Shown here: in pieces, positions 27,929 through 36,445 of the stretch
How the letters are laid out: each line of letters begins with the position of its first letter
Numbering within the stretch: position 1 is the stretch's first letter
Assembly: GCF_023555495.1 (NCBI RefSeq)
Contig: NZ_JALCZO010000004.1
Location: 310,001-374,000 of the forward strand
Origin: Polaribacter sp. Z022
Lineage (GTDB): Bacteria > Bacteroidota > Bacteroidia > Flavobacteriales > Flavobacteriaceae
Direction: 5' to 3'
DNA: 64,000 nt
Notes under the pieces: model-generated
What the model saw: the letters and a program-made list of their open reading frames with translations, nothing else
Databases searched by the model: none
Told to the model about the DNA's origin: nothing
Made by a program: the position numbers and the translations under genes

Positions 27929-28903
27929 TTACTTAAAAAATGAATCTACAAACTCATGTTTATTAAATACTTGTAAATCATCTATTCCTTCACCTACTCC
28001 AATATATTTTACTGGTATTTTAAATTGATCTGAAATACCAATTACAACTCCACCTTTGGCTGTACCATCTAATTTTGTAACTGCTAAAGATGTAACTTCT
28101 GTAGCTTTTGTAAACTGTTTTGCTTGTTCAAATGCATTTTGTCCTGTAGAACCATCTAAAACTAATAAAACATCATGAGGTGCATCATCTACCACTTTTT
28201 GCATAACTCGTTTAATTTTAGTTAACTCATTCATTAAATTAACTTTATTGTGTAAACGACCTGCAGTATCTATAATTACCACATCTGCATTTTGGTTTAC
28301 TGCAGATTTTAAAGTATCATAAGCAACAGATGCAGGATCTGAACCCATTTCTTGTCTTATAATTGGCACATCTGTTCTGTCTGCCCAAACCTGTAATTGG
28401 TCTATAGCTGCTGCTCTAAAAGTATCTGCGGCTCCTAAAACAACTTTTAATCCTTGCTTTTTAAATTGAGAAGCTAACTTACCAATAGTGGTAGTTTTAC
28501 CAACTCCATTTACACCAACAACCATTAAAACATAAGGCATTTTATTACCTTCTTTATCTTTTGGTATTTCTGGAATAGTAAATTCGGTTTCATTACCAAC
28601 ATTGGTTTCAGATAATAAACCTGCAATTTCTTCTCTAAGAATTCTGTTTAATTCGTCTGTACCAATGTATTTGTCTTTAGCAACTCTTTCTTCTATTCTA
28701 TCTATAACTTTAAGTGTTGTATCTACACCAACATCAGAAGCTACTAATACTTCTTCTAAGTTATCTAAAACATCATCATCTACTTTAGATTTACCTGCAA
28801 CTGCTTTGGTTAGTTTACCAAAGAAACTTTGTTTAGATTTTTCTAATCCTTTGTCTAAAGTTTCTTTTTTTTCTTTCGAAAATATTTTTTTGAAAAAACT
28901 CAT
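27929..28903 (-). CDS. ftsY: Signal recognition particle receptor FtsY
   Basis: This 324-residue SRP GTPase docks ribosome-SRP complexes at the inner membrane. It has a short lysine-rich N-terminus (MSFFKKIFSKEKKE), much reduced relative to the acidic domain of the E. coli protein, followed by the N domain. The G domain has P-loop GVNGVGKTTTIGKLA, ADTFRAAAIDQL, the G3 motif DTAGRLHNK and the G4 motif TKLDGTAKGG. This short form is normal in Bacteroidota. The SRP RNA partner is encoded at about 40.6 kb. The gene follows rpmB, rpmG and the DUF4295 gene on the same strand, a conserved order in flavobacteria. Confidence 0.96.
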   Translation of the reverse strand: MSFFKKIFSKEKKETLDKGLEKSKQSFFGKLTKAVAGKSKVDDDVLDNLEEVLVASDVGVDTTLKVIDRIEERVAKDKYIGTDELNRILREEIAGLLSETNVGNETEFTIPEIPKDKEGNKMPYVLMVVGVNGVGKTTTIGKLASQFKKQGLKVVLGAADTFRAAAIDQLQVWADRTDVPIIRQEMGSDPASVAYDTLKSAVNQNADVVIIDTAGRLHNKVNLMNELTKIKRVMQKVVDDAPHDVLLVLDGSTGQNAFEQAKQFTKATEVTSLAVTKLDGTAKGGVVIGISDQFKIPVKYIGVGEGIDDLQVFNKHEFVDSFFK

Positions 28904-28984
28904 ATTCTGTTTTTATAATCTAATTGATATACCTTAAAAAGTATGCCAATTCTTAGGTTTGGTCAATTTGTCATTAAAAAAGCC

Positions 28985-29060
28985 TGCGTTAGCGATTGAA
29001 GCTTTGTTGGAGCTCTTTGAAAAAAGCGACTGCTGAAAGCGCGACCTTTAGGTAACGCCC
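28985..29060 (+). repeat. Dispersed intergenic repeat, copy 1
   Basis: This 76-bp stretch begins TGCGTTAGCGATTGAAGC, contains GAGCTCTTTGA and ends CGACCTTTAGGTAACGCCC. The reverse complement of 39391-39479 reads the same way (TGCATTAGGGATTGAAGC, GAGCTCTTTTG, CGACCTTTAGGGAATGCCC) with small indels in the middle. It lies between ftsY and the DUF4295 gene and has no open frame. Confidence 0.8.
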
Positions 29061-29083
29061 AAAAATAAGGAATTCTAATGCAT

Positions 29084-29120
29084 AAAAAAAGCTACTCTCT
29101 AAATAAGAAAGTAGCTTTGA
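29084..29120 (-). terminator. Terminator after the DUF4295 gene
   Basis: On the minus strand an AAAGCTACTTTCT/AGAGAGTAGCTTT stem (one wobble) is followed by a run of T. It ends the rpmB-rpmG-DUF4295 unit ahead of ftsY. Confidence 0.75.
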
Positions 29121-29139
29121 GTGTTTTATGTAGTAAATA

Positions 29140-29292
29140 TTACTTTTTTGCTAAAAAGTCATTTACTTTAGAAGGATCCATAATTTTTTCTACAAACATG
29201 TAAGCTCCTGTTTTTGGAGACTTTACCATTTTTATAGCTTTACTTAATCTTTTTGATCCTGTTTGTAACGATGCTACTGATTTCTTTGCCAT
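29140..29292 (-). CDS. DUF4295 family protein (small Bacteroidota ribosome-associated protein)
   Basis: A 50-residue basic protein, MAKKSVASLQTGSKRLSKAI continuing to PKTGAYMFVEKIMDPSKVND. It sits 51 bp after rpmG on the same strand, and this rpmB-rpmG-DUF4295-ftsY order is conserved in the phylum. I recall that the Flavobacterium johnsoniae ribosome structure assigned this family as a phylum-specific large-subunit protein (bL38); I cannot verify that here. The small size, lysine content and gene order all agree with a ribosomal protein. A terminator follows. Confidence 0.9.
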   Translation of the reverse strand: MAKKSVASLQTGSKRLSKAIKMVKSPKTGAYMFVEKIMDPSKVNDFLAKK

Positions 29293-29343
29293 TGTCTAAA
29301 TGTTTTAATCTATGTGCTCTGTTCTGAGTTCTAGATAGTTTAA

Positions 29344-29526
29344 TTATTTAATTTCTTTGTGAACAGTCATTTTCTTTAAGATAGGATTGAATTTTTTAAT
29401 TTCCATTCTATCTGGAGTGTTCTTCTTGTTCTTAGTTGTAATATATCTAGAAGTACCTGCTTGACCAGAAGCCTTGTGCTCTGTACATTCTAAAATTACC
29501 TGAACTCTGTTACCTTTTTTTGCCAT
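29344..29526 (-). CDS. rpmG: 50S ribosomal protein L33
   Basis: A 60-residue protein with the L33 pattern [29 protein letters not shown] and [17 protein letters not shown]. It keeps one Cys (ECTEH) and lacks the zinc-binding CxxC pairs, so it is the zinc-free (C-minus) form. It lies between rpmB and the DUF4295 gene, 30 bp after rpmB. Confidence 0.96.
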   Translation of the reverse strand: MAKKGNRVQVILECTEHKASGQAGTSRYITTKNKKNTPDRMEIKKFNPILKKMTVHKEIK

Positions 29527-29556
29527 TGTATAAAATTTTAAATTGCTTGAGCCTTA

Positions 29557-29796
29557 TTATTTAGTTAAAAATCCGTTTGCTCTTGCTTCTTTTATAACTG
29601 CAGAAATTCCTTTCTTGTTAATATTTTTTAAAGCAGATGCAGATACTTTTAAAGTAATCCATTTATCTTCTTCTGGAATGTAAAAACGCTTGGTCATTAG
29701 ATTAGCGTCAAACTTTCTCTTTGTTCTATTTAAAGCGTGAGAAACGTTGTTCCCAACCATTGCTTTTTTTCCTGTTAATTCACAAACTCTAGACAT
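29557..29796 (-). CDS. rpmB: 50S ribosomal protein L28
   Basis: This 79-residue ribosomal protein starts MSRVCELTGKKAMVGNNVSH and contains the family segments RTKRKFDANLMTKRF, VSASALKNINKKG and the final ARANGFLTK. It is the first gene of the rpmB-rpmG-DUF4295 unit. A -7 box lies 41 bp upstream. Length is normal. Confidence 0.97.
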   Translation of the reverse strand: MSRVCELTGKKAMVGNNVSHALNRTKRKFDANLMTKRFYIPEEDKWITLKVSASALKNINKKGISAVIKEARANGFLTK

Positions 29797-29836
29797 CTTT
29801 TCGACAGTATTTATAGTGTTATCTCTAAACGAGGTG

Positions 29837-29844
29837 CAAATCTA
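29837..29844 (-). promoter_or_regulatory. -7 promoter element of the rpmB operon
   Basis: Minus-strand TAGATTTG matches TAnnTTTG and is followed by CACC; a strong promoter is expected for ribosomal protein genes. Confidence 0.6.
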
Positions 29845-29884
29845 CAATTAATTCTAATTATGAACAAAACTATTTTGCATATTT

Positions 29885-31126
29885 TTAAAGAATTTCTTTT
29901 TGTAAAATTTCTAATGATTTACTTACAGTTCTATTAATTACTTTTTCTCTTGGTTGTCCAAAATTAAATTCTTGTACAATCTCTTTATTATCAGACACAA
30001 ATGCAATAAAAACTACACCTACACTTTTATCTGTATCATCTAAAGTTGGTCCTGCATTACCAGTTACTGCAATAGCAAAATTAGTTTTTAATTGCTCTTT
30101 TGCTCCTTTTGCCATTTCTAAAGCTACCTCTTTACTTACAACAGAATGTTTTTTTATAGTTTCTTTAGAGACATTTAATAGGTTAATTTTTGTTTCTTTA
30201 GAATAGCTTACAATACTTCCTTTAAAATATGCTGATGAACCTGGAACAGAAACTAAACTAGCTGCAATTTTACCTCCTGTTAAACTTTCTGCAGTGGCAA
30301 TAGTTTTATTGTTTTCTTTAAGCAACTCTCCTACTCTTTTTTCTATAGAATTGTCATCGTCTAAACCTGTAATGATTTCTGGTATTAACGCATACACTTC
30401 TGCAACTTTTTCTGTTAACTCTTTTTCTAATGTTGCTTTATTATCGCCTTTGGCGGATAAACGTAGTCTTACTTTACCAAATGAAGGTAAATAGGCTAAC
30501 TTTATATGTGATGGTAAATTATCTTCAAATTCTTCAATTCTTTCTGCTATTGTGCTTTCTCCTTGTCCATAAGTCATAATTGTTTTATGGATGATAAATG
30601 GCAATTTAAATTGTTTTTGAATTCTTGGTAAAACTTGATTAGTTATTAAACCTTTCATTTCATAAGGTACACCTGGAAGTGACACAAAGACAGTTTCGTT
30701 TTCGTAAAACCACATTCCTGGAGCTGTACCAAAATTATTTTGCAAATAAGTTGCTTTGGATGGTAATTGTGCTTGATAACGTTGAACTTCTTTAAATGGA
30801 TGATTGATTTTTTTAAAAAGTCCTTTTATATGTTCTATAACTTCTGGGTATTCTATTAACTTATTGTCATTAAAATATTCTGCAATTGTTTTTTTTGTGA
30901 TATCATCTTTTGTAGGTCCTAAACCGCCTGTTATTATAACAATATCTACTCTTTCTTGTGCTTCTTTTAGTGCATTTAAAATATGTTGTTTATCATCTTG
31001 AATAGAAGTTATTTGATATACAGAAACTCCAATTTTATTTAATTGTTGACCAATAAATTGAGAATTGGTGTCTACTATTTGACCAATTAAAATTTCATCT
31101 CCTATAGTTATGATTTCTGCTTTCAT
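29885..31126 (-). CDS. cinA: CinA family nicotinamide-nucleotide amidase
   Basis: This 413-residue two-domain protein has an N-terminal MoCF-biosynthesis/COG1058 domain (ITIGDEILIGQIVDTNS, VIITGGLGPTKDD, ADP-ribose pyrophosphatase-like). The C-terminal CinA amidase domain (TIATAESLTGGKIAASLVSVPG, FAIAVTGNAGPTL, GVVFIAF) deamidates NMN. The full fusion is the standard form. It recycles pyridine nucleotide by-products in the cytoplasm. It is directly preceded on the same strand by the LRR gene (no gap) and lies upstream of rpmB. Confidence 0.94.
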   Translation of the reverse strand: MKAEIITIGDEILIGQIVDTNSQFIGQQLNKIGVSVYQITSIQDDKQHILNALKEAQERVDIVIITGGLGPTKDDITKKTIAEYFNDNKLIEYPEVIEHIKGLFKKINHPFKEVQRYQAQLPSKATYLQNNFGTAPGMWFYENETVFVSLPGVPYEMKGLITNQVLPRIQKQFKLPFIIHKTIMTYGQGESTIAERIEEFEDNLPSHIKLAYLPSFGKVRLRLSAKGDNKATLEKELTEKVAEVYALIPEIITGLDDDNSIEKRVGELLKENNKTIATAESLTGGKIAASLVSVPGSSAYFKGSIVSYSKETKINLLNVSKETIKKHSVVSKEVALEMAKGAKEQLKTNFAIAVTGNAGPTLDDTDKSVGVVFIAFVSDNKEIVQEFNFGQPREKVINRTVSKSLEILQKEIL

Positions 31127-32281
31127 TTATTTTAAAATACTACGTATTGCAATTTTATTAGATATACTTTCAATTCTTAACCAATAAACACCTTTAGATA
31201 GTTTAGAGGTATTGATATTATCTTTATTAGTTTTTAATATCATTTTTCCAAGACTATTATAAATTTCAATTATTTTTATCTTTTCTTTAGATTGGATAGA
31301 AATTTGTAAAATATCATTTACTGGATTTGGAAATAATGTAATACCTTTTGAAAACTCGTTATTATTTATATTAGTTGTTGAACAAGTTTCACTATAAATT
31401 ACATTATCATCTAAACACCAACCATTTCTTTTTGTAGAACTACAAGTTGGTGGAGTTACACTTTCATCTTCAACTTTTACACAAGTTAAATTTGCATTTG
31501 CATAAGCCAATAAACGAGTTGTATTTGAGTGTTTAGACATATCTAAGAATGACAAATCATTACCTACAAGTACAATGTCGTCTAATTTAAAATTTTTAGA
31601 AATATCGATACTCTTTAAATCGTTTGCTCTTGCATAAAAAGTTAATAATTGGGTATTATTAGAAATATCTATACTTGTAAAATTGTTTCTACTAATTACC
31701 AATGTTGTTAATTGAATATTCTTTGTTACATCTAAACTTGTAAATTGATTTTCTTCTATTTCAAAAAGTCTTAATCTAGTATTTTGAGTAACATCTATAT
31801 TAGTTAGTAAGTTATTAGTACACCATAATTTTACTAATTCTACATTTTTAGTAACATCTAAACTTGTAATTTTATTATTAAAACACTCTAACTCTTCTAA
31901 ATTAATGTTTTTAGTAACATCTATACTTGATAGTTCATTGTTATGGCAATGTAAATCTATTAATTCTATATTTTTTGATACATCTATTTGAGTTAATCCA
32001 TTAAAAGAACAATCTATGGCTGTTAAAGTAGTAAATGCTTCTAAACCTGTTAAATCTTTTACTTTTTGACTCTCTAGTTTCCCTGAACCTTTAATATCAA
32101 TTTTACCAGTAAAACTTTGTGCTTCAGAAATTTGAATTTCAGAATCATTATTGGTATTGATACTTGAATGCTCTAACAAATAATTTTTAAAATTAGAATC
32201 TGGAATATTAACAACTGACTGTGAAAATGTTAAGTGAGTTACTATAAAAAACAAGCATATTAGGGAGTAGTTTTTTTTCAT
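31127..32281 (-). CDS. Secreted leucine-rich-repeat protein with T9SS type A sorting domain
   Basis: This 384-residue protein has a signal peptide (MKKNYSLICLFFIVTHLTFS). It has about ten LRR units of 21-22 residues with the pattern LxxLxxxxNxLTxIDVTKNxx, from about residue 75 to 270 (for example LHCHNNELSSIDVTKN and LWCTNNLLTNIDVTQN). A C-terminal type IX secretion signal (GITLFPNPVNDILQISIQSK through GVYWLRIES) takes up about residues 310-384. It should be exported through the outer membrane by the T9SS and attached to the surface or released. It lies directly against cinA. The partner is unknown; adhesion is a guess. Confidence 0.9.
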   Translation of the reverse strand: MKKNYSLICLFFIVTHLTFSQSVVNIPDSNFKNYLLEHSSINTNNDSEIQISEAQSFTGKIDIKGSGKLESQKVKDLTGLEAFTTLTAIDCSFNGLTQIDVSKNIELIDLHCHNNELSSIDVTKNINLEELECFNNKITSLDVTKNVELVKLWCTNNLLTNIDVTQNTRLRLFEIEENQFTSLDVTKNIQLTTLVISRNNFTSIDISNNTQLLTFYARANDLKSIDISKNFKLDDIVLVGNDLSFLDMSKHSNTTRLLAYANANLTCVKVEDESVTPPTCSSTKRNGWCLDDNVIYSETCSTTNINNNEFSKGITLFPNPVNDILQISIQSKEKIKIIEIYNSLGKMILKTNKDNINTSKLSKGVYWLRIESISNKIAIRSILK

Positions 32282-32355
32282 ATCTAAACTATATATTTTT
32301 TAATGCTTTGCAAGATAGAATATTTAACTTCTTTATTTAGAATCTGAAATGTTAA

Positions 32356-32670
32356 TTATTTATTTCCGATTTCAACAATTTCTTTAGTTTTGATTCTTAG
32401 TTTGTTTTCTAAAATTTTATAGTGAATACCTGAAACTAGAAAAGATAAAGGAATTGAAAAGCAGTTAATTAATATTTCATTTGAAAAGTAAAATTTATCT
32501 ATTAATGTAGATGATAAAAAAGTTATTAATATTGTTGACAAAAAATAGACAAACAAAAAAACAAAAACACCTAAAAAAGTATTTAAGAAAACTAAAGTTT
32601 TCTTTTGATTTTTTAAACTAAAAAAAAACTTAGCAATAAAAATTGAACCTACTATTAATAAAATAGTCAT
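32356..32670 (-). CDS. Small membrane protein, function unknown
   Basis: A 104-residue protein with three hydrophobic segments (about residues 1-13, 25-50 and 65-85) and a basic C-terminus (KLRIKTKEIVEIGNK). I do not recognise the family. It starts 5 bp after the FAH-family gene on the same strand, so it is probably co-transcribed. Its codon use and AT content look like its neighbours. Confidence 0.6.
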   Translation of the reverse strand: MTILLIVGSIFIAKFFFSLKNQKKTLVFLNTFLGVFVFLFVYFLSTILITFLSSTLIDKFYFSNEILINCFSIPLSFLVSGIHYKILENKLRIKTKEIVEIGNK

Positions 32671-32675
32671 TATAT

Positions 32676-33284
32676 TTATTTCACTCTAATATTAAACGCT
32701 TCTTTTCCTTCAATAATTCCTTTTAAAGTATCATTTTCTACAACTTTACCAACTCCTGCTGGTGTTCCTGTAAAAATAATGTCTCCTTTTTTAAGTGTGA
32801 AATATTTAGAAACATAAGAAATCAATTCGTCAGTTTTCCACAACATAGCATTTGTGTTTCCATCTTGAACTACTTCATTATTCTTATATAATTGAAACTG
32901 TAAGTTTTTTAAATCGAATTCTTCTTTTGGATAAAATTCACCAACAACTGCACTTCCATCAAAAGCTTTTGCTTTTTCCCAAGGCAGCCCTTTTTCTTTA
33001 CATTTAGCTTGCACATCTCTTGCTGTAAAATCGATTCCTAAACCAATTTCATCATAATATTTATGAGCAAATTTTACATCAATATGTTTACCTACTTTAT
33101 TAATCTTCACTAAAACCTCTACCTCATAATGTACATCATCAGAAAAAGGTGGAATAAAAAATGGATTTTTTCTAGGCAAAATAGCAGAATCTGGCTTTAA
33201 AAAAACAACAGGATTTTCTGGTCTTTCATTAGCCAACTCTTCTATATGTTTTGCGTAATTGCGCCCAATACAGATTATTTTCAT
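32676..33284 (-). CDS. Fumarylacetoacetate hydrolase family protein
   Basis: This 202-residue protein of the FAHD1/YcgM type has IICIGRNYAKHIEELANERPEN at its N-terminus, PVVFLKPDSA, the metal-binding Glu residues in VHYEVEVLVKINK, GIDFTARDVQ and GDIIFTGTPAGVG. Related enzymes are acylpyruvate hydrolases or oxaloacetate decarboxylases that use Mg2+ or Mn2+. The short single-domain length fits. It is cytoplasmic. In flavobacteria a FAH-family gene is often near cinA, as here. Confidence 0.9.
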   Translation of the reverse strand: MKIICIGRNYAKHIEELANERPENPVVFLKPDSAILPRKNPFFIPPFSDDVHYEVEVLVKINKVGKHIDVKFAHKYYDEIGLGIDFTARDVQAKCKEKGLPWEKAKAFDGSAVVGEFYPKEEFDLKNLQFQLYKNNEVVQDGNTNAMLWKTDELISYVSKYFTLKKGDIIFTGTPAGVGKVVENDTLKGIIEGKEAFNIRVK

Positions 33285-33356
33285 TTTTATTTAATTGAAA
33301 AATTAAAAACCAATTACTTAATATAACAGATTGTTAAGTGATTACAGAAAACTGAA

Positions 33357-34226
33357 TTATTCTCCTGCTTCTGGAAAAACAATAGCTCTATTACCAGAAA
33401 CTATAATCTGGTTATTCAAATGGTTTTTTACAGCTCTTGCCAACACCAACTTTTCAATATCTGCACCAATTCTTTTTAATGTAGTTGGTGTACTTTCATG
33501 AGTAACTGGTTTTACATCTTGCTCAATAATTGGACCTTCATCTAAATCTTCTGTTGCATAATGAGCTGTAGCTCCAATTAACTTTACCCCTCTTTCATAT
33601 GCTTTTTTATAAGGATTTGCTCCTTGAAAAGCAGGTAAAAATGAATGATGAATATTGATAATTCTTTCTGGGTAATGATTGATAAAATCTGATGATAAAA
33701 TCTGCATATACCTTGCCATAATTACCAAATCAATTTCATTAACATCTAGTAATTGTTTAACTTGAGCTTCTTGTTCTTGCTTAGTTTCTTTAGTAACAGG
33801 TAAATGATAAAAAGGCACATCAAACATATCTGCAATATGTCTTAATTTATCATGATTACTTATAATCATTTTTACATTACACTCTAACCTGCCTTCTTTA
33901 TAACGCTCTAACAAATCGTATAAATTATGACTTGTATGAGAAACCATTATGGCTACATTTTGTTTTTTATCTCCATAATTAACAGACCAATTAAATTGTA
34001 AAGGTTCTGCTAATTTTAAAAAGCTTTTTTCTAATTCTTTTTTAGAAATATCTGTTCCATCTGCATTTAAACGAATTCTCATAAAATAAGTATCTTCAAT
34101 AGAATTTACATATTGCTGACAACTTAAAATATTGAATCCTTTATCATAAAAAAAACTGGTTATTTTAGCTACCAATCCTTTTTGATCTGGACATTTTATT
34201 AAAAAAGTTACTACTTGTGATTTCAT
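33357..34226 (-). CDS. purU: Formyltetrahydrofolate deformylase
   Basis: This 289-residue enzyme hydrolyses 10-formyl-tetrahydrofolate to tetrahydrofolate and formate, balancing the one-carbon pool. An N-terminal ACT domain (FLIKCPDQKGLVAKITSFFY, about residues 8-80) precedes the formyltransferase fold with VAIMVSHTSHNLYDLLERY, MARYMQILS, NIHHSFLPAFQGANPY and the catalytic His/Asp region TAHYATEDLDEGPIIEQD. Domain order and length are standard for PurU rather than PurN, which has no ACT domain. Confidence 0.95.
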   Translation of the reverse strand: MKSQVVTFLIKCPDQKGLVAKITSFFYDKGFNILSCQQYVNSIEDTYFMRIRLNADGTDISKKELEKSFLKLAEPLQFNWSVNYGDKKQNVAIMVSHTSHNLYDLLERYKEGRLECNVKMIISNHDKLRHIADMFDVPFYHLPVTKETKQEQEAQVKQLLDVNEIDLVIMARYMQILSSDFINHYPERIINIHHSFLPAFQGANPYKKAYERGVKLIGATAHYATEDLDEGPIIEQDVKPVTHESTPTTLKRIGADIEKLVLARAVKNHLNNQIIVSGNRAIVFPEAGE

Positions 34227-34308
34227 TTGTTTTTATTCAAAAATTAAATGATTATAATTTATAAAGTAGGTTTTAACTGCGCTAAACCTGACAAATTGAT
34301 AATTAAAT

Positions 34309-35148
34309 TTATGGTATCCATTTTTTAGGAAAATTAGGCTTTCTCTTTTCTAAAAAAGCATCTCTTCCTTCTTTTGCTTCATCAGTCATATACGCTAAAC
34401 GTGTTGCTTCTCCTGCAAAAACTTGTTGTCCAACCATTCCATCATCAGTTAAATTCATTGCAAATTTTAACATTTTAATAGAAGTAGGACTTTTAGCTAA
34501 TATTTCTTGTGCCCATTCATAAGCAGTATCTTCTAATTCATCATGAGGAATTACAGCATTTACCATTCCCATTTCATAAGCTTCTTGAGCAGAATAGTTT
34601 CTTCCTAAAAAGAAAATTTCTCTAGCTTTTTTCTGACCTACCATTTTTGCTAAATATGCAGAACCATACCCTCCATCAAACGAAGTTACATCTGCATCTG
34701 TTTGTTTAAAAATAGCATGTTCTTTAGATGCTAAAGTTAAATCGCAAACAACATGTAAACTATGTCCACCACCAACTGCCCATCCAGGAACTACGCAAAT
34801 AACTGCTTTTGGCATAAAGCGAATTAAACGTTGAACTTCTAAAATATTTAATCGATGATACCCATCATCACCAACATAACCTTGATGTCCTCTTGCTTTT
34901 TGATCTCCTCCAGAACAAAACGAATACACTCCGTCTTTTGTACTTGGTCCTTCAGCAGAAAGCAACACTACACCAATAGATGTATCTTCTCCTGCATCAT
35001 AAAAAGCATCATACAATTCTGATGTTGTTTTTGGCCTAAAAGCGTTTCTAACATTTGGTCTATTAAATGCTATTCTAGCAACACCATTACATTTTTTATA
35101 CGTTATATCTTCGTATTCTTTAACAGTTTTCCACTCGGGTTGTATCAT
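34309..35148 (-). CDS. menB: 1,4-dihydroxy-2-naphthoyl-CoA synthase
   Basis: This 279-residue crotonase-fold enzyme closes the second ring of the naphthoquinone in menaquinone synthesis. It has the MenB-specific segments ARIAFNRPNVRNAFRPKT, YSFCSGGDQKARG, VPGWAVGGGHSLHVVCDLTL, TSFDGGYGSAYLA and a C-terminus ending EKRKPNFPKKWIP. Length matches. A -7 box lies 48 bp upstream. The menD gene lies about 1.8 kb away on the same strand, separated by an S1-domain gene and an oppositely oriented esterase-like gene. Confidence 0.96.
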   Translation of the reverse strand: MIQPEWKTVKEYEDITYKKCNGVARIAFNRPNVRNAFRPKTTSELYDAFYDAGEDTSIGVVLLSAEGPSTKDGVYSFCSGGDQKARGHQGYVGDDGYHRLNILEVQRLIRFMPKAVICVVPGWAVGGGHSLHVVCDLTLASKEHAIFKQTDADVTSFDGGYGSAYLAKMVGQKKAREIFFLGRNYSAQEAYEMGMVNAVIPHDELEDTAYEWAQEILAKSPTSIKMLKFAMNLTDDGMVGQQVFAGEATRLAYMTDEAKEGRDAFLEKRKPNFPKKWIP

Positions 35149-35195
35149 AATTTTGTATTTTGGACGTTCTTTTAGAAGAACAAAATAATTGGTTA

Positions 35196-35203
35196 CAAAA
35201 ATA
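35196..35203 (-). promoter_or_regulatory. -7 promoter element of menB
   Basis: Minus-strand TATTTTTG matches TAnnTTTG and lies between the divergent menB and esterase-like genes. Confidence 0.5.
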
Positions 35204-35217
35204 AAAGATTCAAATTT

Positions 35218-36375
35218 ATGATAAAGAAATCGTTCTCACTAATATTTATGCTGTTTTGCATTTGTGGTTTTTCACAAAAACTAATTGAGAAAAATTTGGT
35301 GTCAGACATTTTAGAAACTACAAGAAGTTTAAAAATTTATTTGCCTGAAGGTTATGAAGAAGACACTAAAAAAAATTATCCTTTAGCTTTAGTTTTTGAT
35401 GCAGAATATTTGTTTGATGCTTATGTGGGTAATTCTGTTTTATTTGCAGCAAAAGACAAAGCTCCTAAACAAATAGTTGTTGGTATCTCTATGAAAAATT
35501 CTAGAAAAAAAGATACTTACTTTAATGTTAACAACGGAAAATTAACTGCAAGCAACAACGCTTTTTATCAATTTGTTAGAGATGAAGTTATTTTTTATAT
35601 GGAAAGTAACTACAGAACTTCACCTTTTATTTCTTTAATTGGAGAAGGTACATCTGCCAATTTAATAAGTCATTATTTAAAAGAAAATGTTCCTTTTATC
35701 AATACATATATTTGTATTAATCCAACTTTTTCAGATTTTATTGGTCAGCAATTTCAAGATTATAACCTATCTAAGTTTTTAAAAGAAGACAACACATTTT
35801 ATTTTTATTCTAACAATTCTTCTTCTTTTTCAACAAAAAAGCAAACTAAAATTGGAGAACTACAAACAGGTTTATCTTCTCTTAAACTAAAGAACTTTAA
35901 CATTGTAAATGACACAATTAATACTTCTAGCAGTATTTCTGCTATGAGTGAAGCAATACCTAGAGCAATCACCAAAGTTTTTGAAATCTATTCTGCCATT
36001 TCAAAAGAAGAATATGAAAAGAATATTAAAGACTTATCTCCTATAGACGCAATTGCATATTTAGAAAATAAGTACTTAGAAATTGAGTTTCTTTTTGGTA
36101 CTAATTTAGGTATTAGAGAAAAAGATATTTATGCTGTAGAAAGTATTATTATTGAAAAAGAAAATGGAGATCAATTACGAGAATTTGGTAAAATGATTCT
36201 AAAACTTTTTCCTTCCTCTCCTTTAGGTGATTATTATATTGGTAGATATTATGAAAGTGGAAAAATGTATAAAAAAGCTTTAAAACAATATAAAATTGGA
36301 TATGGTAAAATGGATCCTTCTGACCCAAATTCTGACGCTTTTTATGAAAATGTTTTACGCTTAGGAGGAATGTAA
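35218..36375 (+). CDS. Secreted esterase-like alpha/beta hydrolase (YbbA/esterase D type) with C-terminal repeat region
   Basis: This 385-residue protein has a signal peptide (MIKKSFSLIFMLFCICGFSQ). The N-terminal 250 residues resemble enterochelin esterase/esterase D proteins (SLKIYLPEGYEEDTKKNYPL, LALVFDAEYLFDAYVG). The elbow position reads FISLIGEGTSANLISHY, where active members have GHSxGG, so the nucleophile Ser seems to be replaced by Gly. It may be catalytically inactive. The C-terminus has a TPR-like stretch (GDYYIGRYYESGKMYKKALKQY). It is transcribed opposite to, and between, two menaquinone genes, with a hairpin repeat after its stop. Confidence 0.75.
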   Translation: MIKKSFSLIFMLFCICGFSQKLIEKNLVSDILETTRSLKIYLPEGYEEDTKKNYPLALVFDAEYLFDAYVGNSVLFAAKDKAPKQIVVGISMKNSRKKDTYFNVNNGKLTASNNAFYQFVRDEVIFYMESNYRTSPFISLIGEGTSANLISHYLKENVPFINTYICINPTFSDFIGQQFQDYNLSKFLKEDNTFYFYSNNSSSFSTKKQTKIGELQTGLSSLKLKNFNIVNDTINTSSSISAMSEAIPRAITKVFEIYSAISKEEYEKNIKDLSPIDAIAYLENKYLEIEFLFGTNLGIREKDIYAVESIIIEKENGDQLREFGKMILKLFPSSPLGDYYIGRYYESGKMYKKALKQYKIGYGKMDPSDPNSDAFYENVLRLGGM

Positions 36376-36383
36376 AAAGAGTT

Positions 36384-36425
36384 AGCTGTTTTCAGTAACA
36401 GTTAACAGTTTGACTGGAAACAGCT
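36384..36425. repeat. Imperfect inverted repeat, possible terminator
   Basis: Arms AGCTGTTTTCAGT (36384-36396) and ACTGGAAACAGCT (36413-36425) have one mismatch; the loop itself contains a direct CAGTTAACAGTT repeat. It lies between the convergent esterase-like and S1-domain genes and lacks a T-run, so termination is uncertain. Confidence 0.5.
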
Positions 36426-36445
36426 ACTGAAAGCTGAATACTTCT

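Noticed and set aside
36384..36425. The inverted repeat after the esterase-like gene as an attachment site
   Set aside because: There is no integrase nearby and no matching direct repeat at the other end of the gene.
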